Shown: positions 4,360 to 6,116 of the stretch, one piece after another
Layout: each line of letters opens with the position of its first letter
How positions within the stretch are numbered: position 1 is the stretch's first letter
Assembly: GCA_902462325.1 (NCBI GenBank)
Contig: CABQBF010000150.1
Span: 1 to 6,116, forward strand
Reading direction: 5' to 3'
From: an uncultured Peptococcaceae bacterium
Lineage (GTDB): Bacteria; Bacillota; Peptococcia; Peptococcales; Peptococcaceae
DNA: 6,116 nt
The notes under the pieces: model-generated
What the model saw: the letters and a program-made list of their open reading frames with translations, nothing else
Told to the model about the DNA's origin: nothing
The model's database searches: none
Program-made: the position numbers and the translations under genes

Positions 4360-5799
4360 TTATATGGTGAGCCGGAAGGGCTGCAGCAGTAAGCCCACAA
4401 TCCACCAGGCAATGCGTTTACCCCTGGAAACCGGCGCGATTTCCAGCTCTGCCGGAATAATATAGCTATCCTCCCCAACCAATTGCCGGCTCTGCTGCTC
4501 TAAGGCCTGAAAATTTTGATTGAGCTGCGCAGTTAAAGCCGGACTATCAATCACCAGCATGGTTTCGGTGCTGAGATAGGTGCTGCGTAAATCCAAATTA
4601 AACGAACCGATGATGGAAAAGCGGTCATCAATCGTCAGCGACTTCCCGTGCATGGAGTTTCCGCCGTCGTACTCGTAAACGGCAAAACCACTCTGCAAAA
4701 TATCCTCCTTATGGCGCAGATAATCGGAAGAAGCAATAAAATTGTCGCCATTTTCCACCGAATTAATCACCAACCGGCAATCCTCTACCTGTTGGGCCAC
4801 CTGCTGTAGCTGCTGAAGCATAGCATCATTGCAGACTGCATAAGGAGAAAAGAATGTCACCTGCTGTTGGGCCTGTCCCATCAATTGGCACAACTGATAA
4901 AACAGTACCGGCTCTTTGGCCGTCAAACCGGGGTCATTATACAGCAACTGAATTTGCCGCACCGGCACTGTACGGCCTATAAAATCTAAATCCTGAAACA
5001 ACTGGCTATGCTGCTGCAACAACCGCATATAATGCTCTTGTAAATCACGCAGCAGCTTTTGCTGACTGACAGAGGGATTACTCTGTGCCCCATAGAATTG
5101 GCAGCTATCGTCATTCCAAATATCATCAAAATATTGCTGTAACTGAAACAGCGAGCTTTCCCCGCTTCGCTCCGCCTGATGCTGCGTGTTATAAACCAAC
5201 ACCTCCCTGTCCAGACTGCGGCTGTCGGTGTCATACTGGCCGATAAAATAATCGTGGGTGTTGCGGCCGCCCAAAATGTAGCCCAAATCGTCCACAATTA
5301 TATATTTGTCATGCAAACGGTATTGATTTATCCACGGCCGTACAAGGTCAATTGGATTATAGAGCTTTATCTGCACATGCTCATGGGTTGCCACCGCCCG
5401 AAAAATGGGCGATTGCTCCAAATGATACCAACCGTTCAAGCCATCCACCAAAATTTTTACTTCCACACCTTCATTGGCCTTTTGCAGCAGCACTGCCAGC
5501 AAATCCCGGGTGCTGTTGCAATCCCGCATATCAAAGGTGGTCAGAATAATCTGTTCATCGGCTTGATTCAGCAAACGAATGCGTTCCGTCCAAGCGCTTT
5601 GATTGCTTTCCAGCAGCATAGCCCTGTCCACGCTGTCAGCATCGCCATAAAATTGCTCCACACTAATCTGTTCTTTGGTTTGCTCCGTTAAAGTTGGCGT
5701 ATGAAGCAGCGGAACAGAAAGGCCCACTAGCAAATACAGCAGAGCCAGCAAAACTAAAATTCCCGCTTTTTGTAATTTTGTGAAAACCATAAGCTGCAT
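4360..5799 (-). CDS. Membrane-anchored phospholipase D superfamily protein, cardiolipin synthase-like (ClsC/YmdC type)
   Basis: The 479-residue product has one hydrophobic N-terminal segment (about 13-32), then two PLD domains. HKD motif 1 is H163-x-K165-x4-D170 followed by GGRN (177-180). HKD motif 2 is H384-x-K386-x4-D391 followed by GSFN (398-401). Both catalytic histidine-lysine-aspartate sets are intact. In cardiolipin synthases these join two phospholipids at the membrane through a phosphatidyl-histidine intermediate. The length, single anchor and hydrophobic C-terminus (AWWIVGLLLQPF) resemble ClsC/YmdC rather than ClsA, which has two membrane segments. Substrate is inferred; a phospholipase or nuclease role is possible. 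The product is rich in glutamine and leucine, for example QLMGQAQQQ. An in-frame ATG at 5832 would add 11 residues, but a promoter-like -10 box lies 5 nt before it. ATG 5799 follows AAAGGG; ATG 5790 is a further option. The start is uncertain. Confidence 0.85.
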   Translation of the reverse strand: MQLMVFTKLQKAGILVLLALLYLLVGLSVPLLHTPTLTEQTKEQISVEQFYGDADSVDRAMLLESNQSAWTERIRLLNQADEQIILTTFDMRDCNSTRDLLAVLLQKANEGVEVKILVDGLNGWYHLEQSPIFRAVATHEHVQIKLYNPIDLVRPWINQYRLHDKYIIVDDLGYILGGRNTHDYFIGQYDTDSRSLDREVLVYNTQHQAERSGESSLFQLQQYFDDIWNDDSCQFYGAQSNPSVSQQKLLRDLQEHYMRLLQQHSQLFQDLDFIGRTVPVRQIQLLYNDPGLTAKEPVLFYQLCQLMGQAQQQVTFFSPYAVCNDAMLQQLQQVAQQVEDCRLVINSVENGDNFIASSDYLRHKEDILQSGFAVYEYDGGNSMHGKSLTIDDRFSIIGSFNLDLRSTYLSTETMLVIDSPALTAQLNQNFQALEQQSRQLVGEDSYIIPAELEIAPVSRGKRIAWWIVGLLLQPFRLTI

Positions 5800-5836
5800 C
5801 CATCCCTTTTCTGGACAAAAACTTCGTTGCATAAAC

Positions 5837-5863
5837 CTTATAGCGCCCGTAGACTTTTGTCAA
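5837..5863 (-). promoter_or_regulatory. Probable promoter of the phospholipase D-like gene
   Basis: On the minus strand a perfect TTGACA (5863-5858) and TATAAG (5842-5837) are separated by 15 nt, shorter than the ideal 17. Transcription would begin near 5830, at the furthest upstream candidate ATG (5832). That argues for a translation start further in, at 5799 or 5790, with a short leader. Confidence 0.5.
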
Positions 5864-6116
5864 CGCGTGAAATATCGGGTTTTCATTAAGTTTTTGTAAC
5901 AGCAGCGCAAATTTTTTTGCAGCCCCGTTTCCCCTGCAAGAATATTGTGTACAAGCTGTAAAATAAGAATTGACTCTTGATTTTTCCGCATGGAAAGCAT
6001 AACATTAACAGCATTAATATTGTAACCACTACACAAAATTTTCAACACAAAGAAGGCGAACAAGTTTGAAACAAATAAGTAGAGAACATCCATGAAATAA
6101 AGGGCATGGCAAACAA
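5864..6116. other. AT-rich right-hand region without a supportable gene
   Basis: No reading frame here looks like a protein or has a ribosome binding site. Visible elements are GCAAA/TTTGC (5907-5920), which can form a small hairpin with T in the loop, an ATTAA-CAGCA-TTAAT inverted repeat (6004-6018), and TTGACT (5970-5975) on the plus strand with no good -10 at the right distance. An ATG at 6106 follows AAAGGGC and might start a plus-strand gene that continues beyond the window, but only three codons are visible. I assign no function. Confidence 0.3.

Noticed and set aside
5860..6093. Minus-strand frame of 77 codons at the right edge
   Set aside because: No ribosome binding site precedes it, its end overlaps the TTGACA box of the PLD-like gene, and the predicted sequence is what AT-rich DNA gives by chance.

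Overview
The window looks like chromosomal housekeeping DNA from a Bacillota (Firmicutes) bacterium. The clues are strong GGAGG-type ribosome binding sites, TTGACA/TATAAT-like promoters, rho-independent terminators, and a short leader with a preQ1-type riboswitch architecture ahead of a queuosine-precursor operon. The protein style (FolE, QueE, LysA) is compatible with Clostridia or Negativicutes. That placement is an inference and is not settled by the sequence. No mobile element, CRISPR array, tRNA or rRNA is visible.

Layout. Positions 1-119 hold two tandem hairpins that end the minus-strand operon. The operon runs right to left: queD (2557-2129), queE (2126-1461), folE (1457-876), queC (779-120). 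The first three genes are separated by only 2-3 bp; queC follows after 96 bp. Together they encode all four enzymes from GTP to the 7-deazaguanine base preQ0: FolE makes dihydroneopterin triphosphate, QueD makes 6-carboxytetrahydropterin, QueE makes 7-carboxy-7-deazaguanine, and QueC makes preQ0. The later queuosine steps (QueF, Tgt, QueA) are not in the window.

The 483-bp divergent region 2558-3040 contains the queD promoter (TTGCTT-17-TATAAT), a leader with a preQ1-I-like pseudoknot candidate, an antiterminator stem and a terminator hairpin just before the queD ribosome binding site. In the other direction it contains a promoter and a long (~185 nt) structured leader for lysA. The plus-strand gene lysA (3041-4288) encodes a diaminopimelate decarboxylase-like PLP enzyme and ends in a strong terminator (4308-4343).

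Convergent to lysA is a minus-strand gene (4360 to about 5799) for a membrane-anchored, two-HKD phospholipase D superfamily protein resembling ClsC/YmdC-type cardiolipin synthases. A perfect TTGACA box with a TATAAG box lies just upstream and suggests that the furthest upstream ATG (5832) is not the true start. The last 284 bases (5833-6116) are AT-rich and contain only that promoter and no gene I can support.

The most notable item is the queD leader, where three mutually exclusive structures can be read directly and fit a ligand-controlled attenuation switch. I saw no clear evidence of a wholly new biological system.
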